Source: Burkholderia cepacia ATCC 25416
GTDB taxonomy: Bacteria > Pseudomonadota > Gammaproteobacteria > Burkholderiales > Burkholderiaceae
Assembly (NCBI RefSeq): GCF_001411495.1
Contig: NZ_CP012981.1
Coordinates: 1,860,001 to 1,924,000, forward strand
Length of the DNA stretch: 64,000 nucleotides
Direction: 5' to 3'
Shown: in pieces, positions 9,660 to 18,954 of the stretch
Layout: each line of letters begins with the position of its first letter
Position numbering within the stretch: the stretch's first letter is position 1
Notes under the pieces: model-generated
Told to the model about the DNA's origin: nothing
Database searches by the model: none
The model's input: the letters and a program-made list of their open reading frames with translations, nothing else
Translations under genes and position numbers: made by a program

Positions 9660-11129
9660 TCAGTTCTCTTCTTCGAGCCAGCAGGTGTCGTGCTGCGCGA
9701 GCATCGCGCTCGCCGCGGCCGGTCCCCACGTGCCCGCCGCGTACGGCTTCGGCGGCTTCAGCGTGCGGGCCCATTCGTTCAGGATCGGTTCGACCCAGCG
9801 CCATGCGGCTTCCTGTTCGTCGCGGCGCACGAAGAGGGCGAGACGGCCGTTGATCACGTCGAGCAGCAGGCGCTGGTACGCCTCCATTTGCCCTTCCTTG
9901 AAGAACTGGTCGAACGCGAGGTCGAGGTGCACGCTCGCGAGGTTCATCCCTTCGCCCGGCTGCTTGGCGAGGCAGTACAGGCGGATCGTCTCGTTCGGCT
10001 GCAGCCGGATCACGAGGCGGTTCGAACCGGGACGCAACGCGGTGGGCCCAAGCGCCGAGTGCGGCACCGGGCGGAAATTGACGACGATCTCCGCGACGCG
10101 GTCGGCCAGACGCTTGCCGGTGCGCAGGAAGAACGGCACGCCGGCCCAGCGCCAGTTCTCGATCTCGACCTTCAGCGCGACGAAGGTTTCGGTCTGGCTG
10201 TCGGGCTTCACGCCCGGCTCGGTCGCGTAGGCGGGCACCTGCGCGCCCTTGATCACGCCCGCATGATACTGGCCGCGCACGGCCACCTTGCCGATGTCGC
10301 GCGGATCGACCGGCTTCAGCGCGCGCAGCACGCGCAGCTTCTCGTCGCGCACCGAATCCGAATCCATCGAATGCGGCGGCTCCATCGCGACGATCGACAG
10401 CAACTGCAGCAGGTGGTTCTGCACCATGTCGCGCAGCGCGCCCGTATTGTCGTAGAAATCGCCGCGTGCCTCGACGCCGAGCTCCTCGGCGATCGTGATC
10501 TGGATGCTCTCCACCCATTCGCGGCGCCACAGCGGCTCGAACAGCGCATTGCCGAAGCGCAGCGCGAGCAGGTTCTGCACGGGTTCCTTGCCGAGGTAGT
10601 GGTCGATCCGGTAGATCTGGCCTTCCGCGAAGATCTCGCCGACCGCGTCGTTGATCGCATTCGACGACTTCAGGTCGTAGCCGAGCGGCTTTTCGAGCAC
10701 GATGCGCGAGCCTTCGTTCAGGCCGACCGACGCGAGCGCCTTGCAGATCGGCACGAACAGCGACGGGCCCGTCGCGAGATAGAACACGCGGATGCCGGGC
10801 AGCGATGCGATCGCGTCGCGCAGCACGACGTAGTCTTCCGCGCGGCCGAGGTCGAGCTTCACGTACTCGATGCGATCGAGGAAGGACTTCCACGCGGTTT
10901 CGTCGAGCGCCTTGCCGGCGGCTTTCTCCGCGTGCGGCTTCACGTGCGTGTCGACCCACTCGAGATAACCCGCGCGATCCGATTCGTGACGCGCCACGGC
11001 GACGATCCGGCCGCTCTCCGCCAGCATGTTCGCACGGTGCGCTTCGAACAGCGCGGGCAGGATCTTGCGCATCGACAGATCGCCGGTGCCGCCGAAAAGT
11101 ACGAAGGTAAAGCTGGAATCGGTATGCAT
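9660..11129 (-). CDS. zwf: glucose-6-phosphate 1-dehydrogenase
   Basis: 489 residues, normal length. The NADP-binding GGTGDLS is at 13–19 and the active-site RIDHYLGKEP at 174–183, containing the conserved lysine and catalytic histidine. It oxidises glucose 6-phosphate, feeding the Entner–Doudoroff and pentose phosphate routes. It is the first gene of the zwf–pgl–glk/hexR operon. The HexR-like palindrome at 11198–11214 lies 69 bases upstream of its start codon, so repression by the fused HexR downstream is likely. Confidence 0.96.
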   Translation of the reverse strand: MHTDSSFTFVLFGGTGDLSMRKILPALFEAHRANMLAESGRIVAVARHESDRAGYLEWVDTHVKPHAEKAAGKALDETAWKSFLDRIEYVKLDLGRAEDYVVLRDAIASLPGIRVFYLATGPSLFVPICKALASVGLNEGSRIVLEKPLGYDLKSSNAINDAVGEIFAEGQIYRIDHYLGKEPVQNLLALRFGNALFEPLWRREWVESIQITIAEELGVEARGDFYDNTGALRDMVQNHLLQLLSIVAMEPPHSMDSDSVRDEKLRVLRALKPVDPRDIGKVAVRGQYHAGVIKGAQVPAYATEPGVKPDSQTETFVALKVEIENWRWAGVPFFLRTGKRLADRVAEIVVNFRPVPHSALGPTALRPGSNRLVIRLQPNETIRLYCLAKQPGEGMNLASVHLDLAFDQFFKEGQMEAYQRLLLDVINGRLALFVRRDEQEAAWRWVEPILNEWARTLKPPKPYAAGTWGPAAASAMLAQHDTCWLEEEN

Positions 11130-11186
11130 GTGTCTCCGCCGTGTTGGGGGTGCTGGGAAGCGATCCGTAGTGCGATAAAAATATTT

Positions 11187-11215
11187 TTGACACTGAATTG
11201 TAGTTTAACTACAAT
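11187..11215 (+). promoter_or_regulatory. sigma-70 promoter for the glucose ABC operon
   Basis: A consensus TTGACA at 11187–11192, a spacer of exactly 17 bases, and TACAAT at 11210–11215. It points to gtsA, whose start is about 340 bases downstream, giving an unusually long leader. The HexR-like palindrome covers the end of the spacer and most of the -10 box, a position where a bound repressor blocks polymerase. Confidence 0.8.
11198..11214. promoter_or_regulatory. HexR-like operator
   Basis: TTGTAGTTTAACTACAA is a perfect inverted repeat around a central T. Its core fits the HexR consensus described for proteobacteria (TGTARTWWWAYTACA type). It lies between divergent zwf and gtsA, and the only RpiR/HexR protein in view is encoded in the zwf operon, so autoregulation plus control of glucose uptake is inferred. 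Confidence 0.75.
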
Positions 11216-11238
11216 CCGCCGCAAGGGGTAGCACCTGG

Positions 11239-11322
11239 GTGAAGAAAAAAAGAAGTGCGGTCGATGAACTGCGCGAGCTTCGCCTTCGGGAACGCCTTGT
11301 GCCGAATGTTATCGGACATTGA
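11239..11322 (+). CDS. possible leader ORF, 27 residues
   Basis: A GTG-initiated ORF in the long gtsA leader encodes a very basic and charged peptide (VKKKRSAVDELRELRLRERL …). It starts roughly 17 bases after the predicted transcription start and ends well before gtsA. The ribosome site is weak. It may be chance, or a small regulatory or structural leader; I know of no homologue. Confidence 0.25.
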   Translation: MKKKRSAVDELRELRLRERLVPNVIGH

Positions 11323-11509
11323 CGGCGCGCATCGTCGGCGCGCCGTCGGCCCCGGGCTCGCGCCGCAGCATCGCGGCGGGCCAGAAACACAAAGAGGAGA
11401 CACGCCGTTGAATCTCGATTCACGCTTTCTGTAAGAGCCCGGCCGGTCATCGGCCCCGTACGCTGCATGCGTCCCGCGGCTCGATTTCCCCGTCGTTTAT
11501 CAAGAAGCC

Positions 11510-11528
11510 GGTTCCCGGTCAGGGAACC
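11510..11528 (+). promoter_or_regulatory. leader hairpin upstream of gtsA
   Basis: A perfect 7-base inverted repeat, GGTTCCC / GGGAACC with a 5-base loop, ends 33 bases before the gtsA start and just upstream of its strong GGAGGAG ribosome site. There is no T-tract, so it is not a terminator; it could stabilise the mRNA or modulate translation. Confidence 0.4.
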
Positions 11529-11561
11529 TCACGAGTTGATTCAGTCTGGAGGAGATAAGTA

Positions 11562-12809
11562 ATGAAAGTTCGCTCGATCATGGGCGCGCTCTGCGCGGCA
11601 GGTCTGATGGCTGGCGCCGTGGCGGCGCAGGCAGCCGAGAACGTAACGGTGCTGCACTGGTGGACCTCGGGCGGCGAGTCGAAGGCCGTCGGCGTGCTGA
11701 AGGACGACCTGCAGAAGCAGGGCTACGTGTGGAAGGACTTCGCGGTCGCGGGCGGCGCGGGCGCAGCGGCGATGACCGCGCTGAAGACCAAGGTGATCAG
11801 CGGCGACGCACCGTCGGCCGCGCAGATCAAGGGTCCGCTGATCCAGGACTGGGCCGACCAGGGCGTGCTCGTCAACATCGATTCCGCTGCCGGCGACTGG
11901 AAGCAGAACCTGCCGCCGGAAATCGACAAGATCATCAAGTACAAGGGCCACACCGTCGCGGCGCCGTTCTCGGTGCACCGCGTGAACTGGCTGTACATCA
12001 ACAAGGCCGCGCTCGACAAGGTCGGCGCGAAGGTGCCGACCACCTGGCCTGAATTCTTCGCGGTGGCCGACAAGCTGAAGGCCGCGGGTATCCAGCCGGT
12101 CGCGATGGGCGGCCAGCCGTGGCAGGACCTGACGCTGTGGGAAGACGTCGTGCTGTCGCAGGGCCCGGCGTTCTACAAGAAGGCGCTGGTCGACCTCGAC
12201 CAGGCGACGCTGACGTCGCCGCAGATGCTGTCCGTGTTCGACACGGTGCGCAAGATCCAGGGTTACTTCGATACCGGCCGTAACGGCCGCGACTGGAACC
12301 TCGCGACCGCGATGGTCATCAACGGCAAGGCCGGCATGCAGTTCATGGGCGATTGGGCGAAGGGCGAGTTCGAGAACGCCGGCAAGAAGGCGGGCAAGGA
12401 CTACATCTGCGCGGCGGTGCCGGGCACGGCGAATGCGTATACGTTCAACGTCGACTCGTTCGTGTTCTTCCAGCAGAAGGGCGAGAAGGCCGCGACGCCG
12501 GGCCAGCTCGCGCTCGCGAAGACGATCATGACGCCGGACTTCCAGGAGCAGTTCAGCCTGCTGAAGGGTTCGGTGCCCGTGCGCCTCGGCGTGAAGATGG
12601 ACAAGTTCGACGACTGCGCGAAGAAGTCGTACGCCGACGAGCAGACCGCGATCAAGTCGGGCGGCTTCGTGCCGTCGCTCGCACACGGGATGGCGCAGAG
12701 CGATGCGACCGCCGGCGCGATCACGGACGTCGTGACGAAGTTCATGAACTCGCAGCAGGATTCGAAGAGCGCGGTCGCCGCGCTCGCGAAGGCCGCGAAG
12801 GTCAAGTAA
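11562..12809 (+). CDS. gtsA: glucose/sugar ABC transporter substrate-binding protein
   Basis: 415 residues with a typical signal peptide (cleavage after AQA, about residue 24). The mature start NVTVLHWWTSGGESKAV is characteristic of family 1 sugar-binding proteins close to the Pseudomonas glucose-binding protein GtsA. In the periplasm it captures sugar for GtsBC and the ATPase downstream. A strong GGAGGAG precedes the ATG. Linkage to zwf–pgl–glk and the HexR-like operator favours glucose; related proteins also take mannose or other hexoses. A strong hairpin follows it before gtsB. Confidence 0.9.
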   Translation: MKVRSIMGALCAAGLMAGAVAAQAAENVTVLHWWTSGGESKAVGVLKDDLQKQGYVWKDFAVAGGAGAAAMTALKTKVISGDAPSAAQIKGPLIQDWADQGVLVNIDSAAGDWKQNLPPEIDKIIKYKGHTVAAPFSVHRVNWLYINKAALDKVGAKVPTTWPEFFAVADKLKAAGIQPVAMGGQPWQDLTLWEDVVLSQGPAFYKKALVDLDQATLTSPQMLSVFDTVRKIQGYFDTGRNGRDWNLATAMVINGKAGMQFMGDWAKGEFENAGKKAGKDYICAAVPGTANAYTFNVDSFVFFQQKGEKAATPGQLALAKTIMTPDFQEQFSLLKGSVPVRLGVKMDKFDDCAKKSYADEQTAIKSGGFVPSLAHGMAQSDATAGAITDVVTKFMNSQQDSKSAVAALAKAAKVK

Positions 12810-12820
12810 CGCGCGACAGG

Positions 12821-12857
12821 CGCCCGGCCGGACACGCTATCTCGGCCGGGCGTTTTT
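12821..12857 (+). terminator. intercistronic terminator/stabiliser after gtsA
   Basis: A 10-base perfect stem CGCCCGGCCG / CGGCCGGGCG is followed by TTTTT. It lies inside the operon, so it probably attenuates transcription or protects the gtsA mRNA end, giving more binding protein than permease, as in many sugar ABC operons. Confidence 0.8.
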
Positions 12858-12946
12858 GCATGTGCAGCAAACGGGCTCGCCCGCGGGCCCGTGCCGTACC
12901 GGCGCCGGCCCGGCCTGCGCCGCCCTCGTTCCAGGAGTCGAATCAA

Positions 12947-13885
12947 GTGGCTGCCCCTCTTAGCGGAAACGGATCCGGCGCTGCCGCCGCACGGCGTACG
13001 TCGCCGATGTCGGCCTTCGCCGATCGCTGGATCCCGAAGCTCGTGCTTGCGCCGAGCGTCGCGATCGCCGTGGTGTTCATCTACGGCTTCATCCTGATTA
13101 CCGGCTATCTGTCGCTGACCAATTCGCGGCTGTTGCCGAACTACGAATTCGACGGCTTCGGCCGTTACACGGACCTGTTCCAGAACGACGTGTGGTGGAC
13201 GTCCGCCGCGAACCTCGCGTGGTTCGGGATTCCGTTCATCGCGATCTGCGTCGCGCTCGGGCTGTTCCTCGCGATCCTGCTCGACCAGCGGATCCGCAAC
13301 GAAGGCGCGCTGCGCGCGATCTTCCTGTACCCGATGGCGCTGTCGTTCATCGTCACGGGTACCGCGTGGCAGTGGATCCTGAACCCGGGCCTCGGCCTCG
13401 AGAAGGTGATGCACGACTGGGGCTGGACGAGCTTCTCGTTCGGCTGGCTCGACGATCCGGACAAGGCGATCTTCTGCGTGGTCATCGCGGCCGTGTGGCA
13501 GTCGACCGGCTTCGTGATGGCGCTGTTCCTCGCGGGGCTGCGCGGCGTCGACAGCGAGATCTTCAAGGCCGCGCAGGTGGACGGCGCGACGCTGCCGACC
13601 ATCTACCGCAAGATCGTGATCCCGAGCATGCGCCCGGTGTTCTTCTCGGTGCTGCTGATCCTCTGCCACATCACGATCAAGACCTTCGACCTCGTCGTCG
13701 CGCTGACGGCGGGCGGGCCGGGCACGTCGTCGTCGCTGCCGGCCATGTTCATGTACACGTTTTCGTTCAACCGCGGCCAGCTCGGGCTCGGCGCGGCATC
13801 CTCGGTGATGATGCTCGCGACCGTGGTCGCGGTGCTGGTGCCGCTGATGTATATGGAATCGAGGAGCACCCGCAATGCAGCCTAA
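12947..13885 (+). CDS. gtsB: sugar ABC transporter permease (MalF-like)
   Basis: 312 residues with six membrane segments. The permease EAA loop reads EIFKAAQVDGATLPTIYRKIVIPSMRP near residue 205–230. I choose the GTG at 12947 because AGGAG lies nine bases upstream; an ATG at 13007 would give a protein 20 residues shorter. It pairs with GtsC in the inner membrane to pass sugar from GtsA. Its end overlaps the gtsC start by 11 bases. Confidence 0.9.
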   Translation: MAAPLSGNGSGAAAARRTSPMSAFADRWIPKLVLAPSVAIAVVFIYGFILITGYLSLTNSRLLPNYEFDGFGRYTDLFQNDVWWTSAANLAWFGIPFIAICVALGLFLAILLDQRIRNEGALRAIFLYPMALSFIVTGTAWQWILNPGLGLEKVMHDWGWTSFSFGWLDDPDKAIFCVVIAAVWQSTGFVMALFLAGLRGVDSEIFKAAQVDGATLPTIYRKIVIPSMRPVFFSVLLILCHITIKTFDLVVALTAGGPGTSSSLPAMFMYTFSFNRGQLGLGAASSVMMLATVVAVLVPLMYMESRSTRNAA

Positions 13886-14732
13886 GATGACGATCAGCCG
13901 GGCAGTGATCTACGCGGCACTGATCCTGTTCGCGCTGTATTTCCTGTTCCCGATCTACGTGATGCTGTCGACGTCGTTCAAGGATCTCGACCAGCTGCGT
14001 ACCGGCAACCTGCTGACGCCGCCCACCAGCTGGACCGTCGACCCGTGGGTGAAGGCATGGAGCGGCGCCTGTACCGGCGTGCGCTGCGACGGGATGAAGC
14101 CGTTCTTCCTGAACTCGCTGCAGATGGTGATTCCGGCTGTGCTGATCTCGTCGCTGATCGGCGCGTTCAACGGCTACGTGCTCACGCACTGGCGCTTTCG
14201 CGGCGCCGACGCGCTGTTCACGATGATGCTGGTCGGCTGCTTCATCCCGTTCCAGGTGATCCTGCTGCCGATGGCGCGCCTGCAGGGGATGCTCGGCCTC
14301 GCCAACACGATTCCGGGCCTCGTGTTCGTGCACGTCGTGTACGGGATCGCGTTCACGACGATGTTCTTCCGCAATTTCTACGTGAGCGTGCCGGCCGAAC
14401 TCGTGAAGGCCGCGCGCATCGACGGCGCGGGCTTCTTCACGATCTTCACGAAGATCCTGCTGCCGGTGTCGCTGCCGATCTTCATGGTGTGCCTGATCTG
14501 GCAGTTCACGCAGATCTGGAACGACTTCCTGTTCGGGATCGTGTTCTCCGGCGTCGATTCGATGCCGATCACGGTTGCGCTGAACAACCTCGTCAACACG
14601 TCGACGGGCGTGAAGGAGTACAACGTCGACATGGCCGGCGCGATCATCGCCGCGCTGCCGACGCTGCTCGTCTACATCGTCGCCGGCCGCTATTTCGTGC
14701 GCGGGCTGACGGCGGGCGCGGTGAAGGGGTAA
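13875..14732 (+). CDS. gtsC: sugar ABC transporter permease (MalG-like)
   Basis: 285 residues with six membrane segments. The EAA loop is ELVKAARIDGAGFFTIFTKILLPVSLP. It is the second half of the permease and starts within the last codons of gtsB, so the two are translationally coupled. A periplasmic loop with two cysteines (SGACTGVRCDGMKPF) is visible. A 112-base gap without a clear terminator separates it from the ATPase gene. Confidence 0.92.
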   Translation: MQPKMTISRAVIYAALILFALYFLFPIYVMLSTSFKDLDQLRTGNLLTPPTSWTVDPWVKAWSGACTGVRCDGMKPFFLNSLQMVIPAVLISSLIGAFNGYVLTHWRFRGADALFTMMLVGCFIPFQVILLPMARLQGMLGLANTIPGLVFVHVVYGIAFTTMFFRNFYVSVPAELVKAARIDGAGFFTIFTKILLPVSLPIFMVCLIWQFTQIWNDFLFGIVFSGVDSMPITVALNNLVNTSTGVKEYNVDMAGAIIAALPTLLVYIVAGRYFVRGLTAGAVKG

Positions 14733-14844
14733 GCGCGGCTTCATCCGATACGACGAACCGGCCGCGCCTCGCGCGCGGCGCATCGAAACGAACCCGACGC
14801 GGCGCCGGAGTGCGCCGCGCGAGACGAGACAGAGGATTCACAGC

Positions 14845-15963
14845 ATGGCAAGCCTTTCCATCCGTGACGTGTACAAGACCTACCCGAACGGGGTGCCGGT
14901 CCTGAAGGGTGTCGACATCGAGATCGAGGACGGACAGTTCCTGATCCTGGTCGGCGGCTCGGGCTGCGGGAAATCGACGCTGCTCAACATGATCGCCGGG
15001 CTCGAGACGGTCACGAGCGGCGAGATCTGCATCGACGGCAAGGTCGTCAACGACCTGTCGCCGAAGGATCGCGACATCGCGATGGTGTTCCAGTCTTACG
15101 CGCTGTACCCGTCGATGACGGTGCGCGAGAACATCTCGTTCGGCCTGAACATCCGCAAGGTGCCGAAGAGCGAACAGCAGCAGATCGTCGACCGCGTGTC
15201 GCAGATGCTGCAGATCCAGCACCTGCTCGACCGCAAGCCGGGCCAGCTGTCCGGCGGTCAGCGCCAGCGTGTCGCGATGGGCCGCGCGCTCGCCCGCGAT
15301 CCGTCGCTGTTCCTGTTCGACGAGCCGCTGTCGAACCTCGACGCGAAGCTGCGCATCGAGATGCGCGCGGAAATCAAGCTGCTGCACCAGCGCCTCGGCA
15401 CGACGATCGTCTACGTGACGCACGACCAGATCGAGGCGATGACGCTCGGCGACCGGATCGCGGTGATGAAGGACGGCGTGGTCCAGCAGTTCGGCGCGCC
15501 GCAGGAGATCTACGATTCGCCGTCGAACCTGTTCGTCGCGGGCTTCATCGGCGCGCCGCCGATGAACTTCATCAACGGCAAGCTGGTCGAGCAGGGCAGC
15601 GGGATCGCGCTCGAGATCGACACGGGCCTCGCGCGCAGCGCGCTGAACCTGCCGTTCGACGCGAAGCGGATGAACGGCCACGTCGGCCGCGAGGTGATCC
15701 TCGGGCTGCGTCCGGAGCGCATCACCGATGCGCGCAACGCACACCACGGCGAGGCGTCGAAGCTGCAGCCGATCGACGTGCGCGTCGACGTGACCGAGCC
15801 GACCGGGCCGGACACGCACGTGTTCGCACAGGTGAACGGCAAGCGGATCGTGAGCCGCGTGCATCCGGCCGCGAACCCGCAGCCGGGGCAGACGCAGTCG
15901 CTGCTGTTCGACGTGTCGAAGGCCGTGCTGTTCGATCCGGCGTCGGAAGAGCGGATCGCGTGA
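14845..15963 (+). CDS. sugar ABC transporter ATP-binding protein (MalK/UgpC-like)
   Basis: 372 residues. Walker A GGSGCGKST is at 37–45, Q-loop VFQSYALYP at 81–89, signature LSGGQ at 135–139 and Walker B LFLFDE at 155–160, followed by a C-terminal MalK-type regulatory domain (LGLRPERI and later). It powers the GtsABC importer. It has the full length of CUT1 ATPases, which often serve more than one importer. A hairpin terminator follows. Confidence 0.93.
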   Translation: MASLSIRDVYKTYPNGVPVLKGVDIEIEDGQFLILVGGSGCGKSTLLNMIAGLETVTSGEICIDGKVVNDLSPKDRDIAMVFQSYALYPSMTVRENISFGLNIRKVPKSEQQQIVDRVSQMLQIQHLLDRKPGQLSGGQRQRVAMGRALARDPSLFLFDEPLSNLDAKLRIEMRAEIKLLHQRLGTTIVYVTHDQIEAMTLGDRIAVMKDGVVQQFGAPQEIYDSPSNLFVAGFIGAPPMNFINGKLVEQGSGIALEIDTGLARSALNLPFDAKRMNGHVGREVILGLRPERITDARNAHHGEASKLQPIDVRVDVTEPTGPDTHVFAQVNGKRIVSRVHPAANPQPGQTQSLLFDVSKAVLFDPASEERIA

Positions 15964-15986
15964 GGCAGCGTTCGCGCTGAACGAAG

Positions 15987-16018
15987 AAGGGGCCGTCTCG
16001 ACGTGAGCGGCCCCTTTT
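15987..16018. terminator. intrinsic terminator after the sugar ABC operon
   Basis: AAGGGGCCG / CGGCCCCTT stem followed by TTTT. It lies between the convergent ATPase gene and the TRIC-like channel gene and may act in both directions. Confidence 0.85.
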
Positions 16019-16052
16019 GTTTCTGGCGATGCGTCCGGCGTTGCGGCGGCGC

Positions 16053-16676
16053 TCAGTGCGGCAGCCGCACGTCGAACTTGAAGGTCGCGAGCCGCGCGAC
16101 GAGGATGAAGCCGGTCGCGAGCAGCACGCTGTACACGGAATCGAACTGCAGCCACACGAGCAGCAGGTAGAACCAGCAGCCGACGAACGCACAGGTCGCG
16201 TACGGCCGCGAATCGCGCAGGATCAGCGGGATGTCGTTGCACAGCACGTCGCGGATGATCCCGCCGACCACGCCGGTGATCACGCCCATCATCACCGCGA
16301 TGAAGCGCGGCATCTCGGCATCGAGCGCGATCGCCGTGCCCGAGATGCTGAAGATCCCGAGCCCGATCGCATCGGCGACGAGCAGCAGCCGCTCGGCCGA
16401 CAGCCGCGACAGCATGCGCAGCACGAACGGCGCGAACAGCGCGAGCACGAAGATCGCGATCACGTAGTCGTCGTGCACGACCCAGTAGAACGGGCGGCGC
16501 TCGAGCAGGATGTCGCGCAGCGTGCCGCCGCCGAACGCGGTGGCGAGCGCCACGACGAACGTGCCGACCGAGTCGAGACGGTTCTTGCGCGCCTCGATGA
16601 AGCCCGAGATCGCAAAGGCCAGCGTGGCGATCGCCTCCAGTACCGCGATCGCGAGCGTCAGCCTAGGATGCGGCAC
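16053..16676 (-). CDS. TRIC/UPF0126 (YicG-like) membrane channel
   Basis: 207 residues with about seven membrane segments in two repeats. Each repeat carries the family motif: FGGGTLRD near residue 48 and VGGIIRDVLCND near 137. Prokaryotic members form trimeric cation channels; some are annotated as glycine transporters, so the physiological substrate is uncertain. Its start overlaps the end of the Smr gene by 14 bases on the same strand, suggesting coupling without any obvious functional link. Confidence 0.9.
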   Translation of the reverse strand: MPHPRLTLAIAVLEAIATLAFAISGFIEARKNRLDSVGTFVVALATAFGGGTLRDILLERRPFYWVVHDDYVIAIFVLALFAPFVLRMLSRLSAERLLLVADAIGLGIFSISGTAIALDAEMPRFIAVMMGVITGVVGGIIRDVLCNDIPLILRDSRPYATCAFVGCWFYLLLVWLQFDSVYSVLLATGFILVARLATFKFDVRLPH

Positions 16677-17442
16677 GCGGCCCCCGGTCGGCGGGTGCCG
16701 CGAACGGCTGCAGCAGGACCAGCACCGCGCCCGCGCCGCCGTCGTGGCCGCGCGCCTCGCAGAACGCGATCACTTCTTCCTTCTGCACGAGCCACGCGCG
16801 CACCTTGCCCTTCAGCACGGGTTCCTTGCCGATCGAGCCGAGCCCCTTGCCGTGGATCACGCGCAGGCAGCGCAGCCCTTTCTTGCCGGCTTCGCGGATG
16901 AACTCGGCGAGCGCGTCGCGCGCCTCGTCGCGCCGCATCCCGTGCAGGTCGATCTGCGCCTGCACGATCCACGCGCCGCTCCTCAGCTTGCGCACGACGT
17001 CGCGGCTGATGCCGGGGCGGTGGTAATACAGCGAGTCGTCGCTGTCGAGCAGCGTCTCGGGATCGAATTCGTCGGACAGCGTCGCGTTCAGCACGGCTTC
17101 CTCGTCGCGCTGCGTCTGCTTCGGCACCGGGTCGGGCGGCGTGCGGCCGGCTGCCGCGCGCGGCGGGGCATTGAGCGGCTGGATCGCGCCGATCTCGTTG
17201 CGGAACAGGTTCGCGTCGGCTTCCGCCTTGCGCTCGGCCTTGGCCGTTTCGACGCGTTGGCGTTCGCGGCGATCGGCTTCGCCTTGCAGCGACTTGCGCA
17301 ATGCGCCGAGGCCCGCGAGCCCCTGGCCGCGCAATGCGGCGGGATCGGGCGCGGGCGCCGGCGCGACGGGCGCGGGGTTCGCGGGACGGGCGGCGATCTG
17401 CCGCTTCGCGGGATCGCTCGGATGGGGCTGGTTCTTCGCCAT
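16663..17442 (-). CDS. Smr-domain protein
   Basis: 259 residues. The first ~110 are charged and proline/alanine-rich, probably disordered. The C-terminal Smr domain (about 155–250) carries QIDLHGMRRDEA and VIHGKGLGS, the two motifs that place the histidines of this nuclease fold. Smr proteins nick or cut nucleic acids; this stand-alone form (SmrA-like) has an unclear target. The start at 17442 is chosen over an upstream Met because it yields the lysine-rich N-terminus MAKNQPHPSDPAKR of related proteins. Confidence 0.85.
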   Translation of the reverse strand: MAKNQPHPSDPAKRQIAARPANPAPVAPAPAPDPAALRGQGLAGLGALRKSLQGEADRRERQRVETAKAERKAEADANLFRNEIGAIQPLNAPPRAAAGRTPPDPVPKQTQRDEEAVLNATLSDEFDPETLLDSDDSLYYHRPGISRDVVRKLRSGAWIVQAQIDLHGMRRDEARDALAEFIREAGKKGLRCLRVIHGKGLGSIGKEPVLKGKVRAWLVQKEEVIAFCEARGHDGGAGAVLVLLQPFAAPADRGPRAAS

Positions 17443-17481
17443 GATTCGGTACACAGGGCAGGCGCGTTCGGGCGCGCGGGC

Positions 17482-17513
17482 AAAAAAAAGCCGCTGCACG
17501 GCGGCAGCGGCTT
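17482..17513 (-). terminator. intrinsic terminator after trxB
   Basis: Read leftwards: AAAGCCGCTGCC, a short loop, GCAGCGGCTTT and a long T-tract. It ends the trxB transcript just before the Smr gene. Confidence 0.85.
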
Positions 17514-17578
17514 TCCGGTCGAGCCCGCTTCGCGGCAGCGGACGCCATTGTAGCGCCCGGCGCGAGCGGTCTCGCGGC

Positions 17579-18954
<1,376 letters not shown>

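Noticed and set aside
12353..13885. gtsB frame starting inside gtsA
   Set aside because: The upstream part is a shadow of gtsA; GTG at 12947 has the proper ribosome site.
16663..17499. Longer start for the Smr gene (57 bases upstream)
   Set aside because: The extra N-terminus overlaps the trxB terminator and is not family-like.
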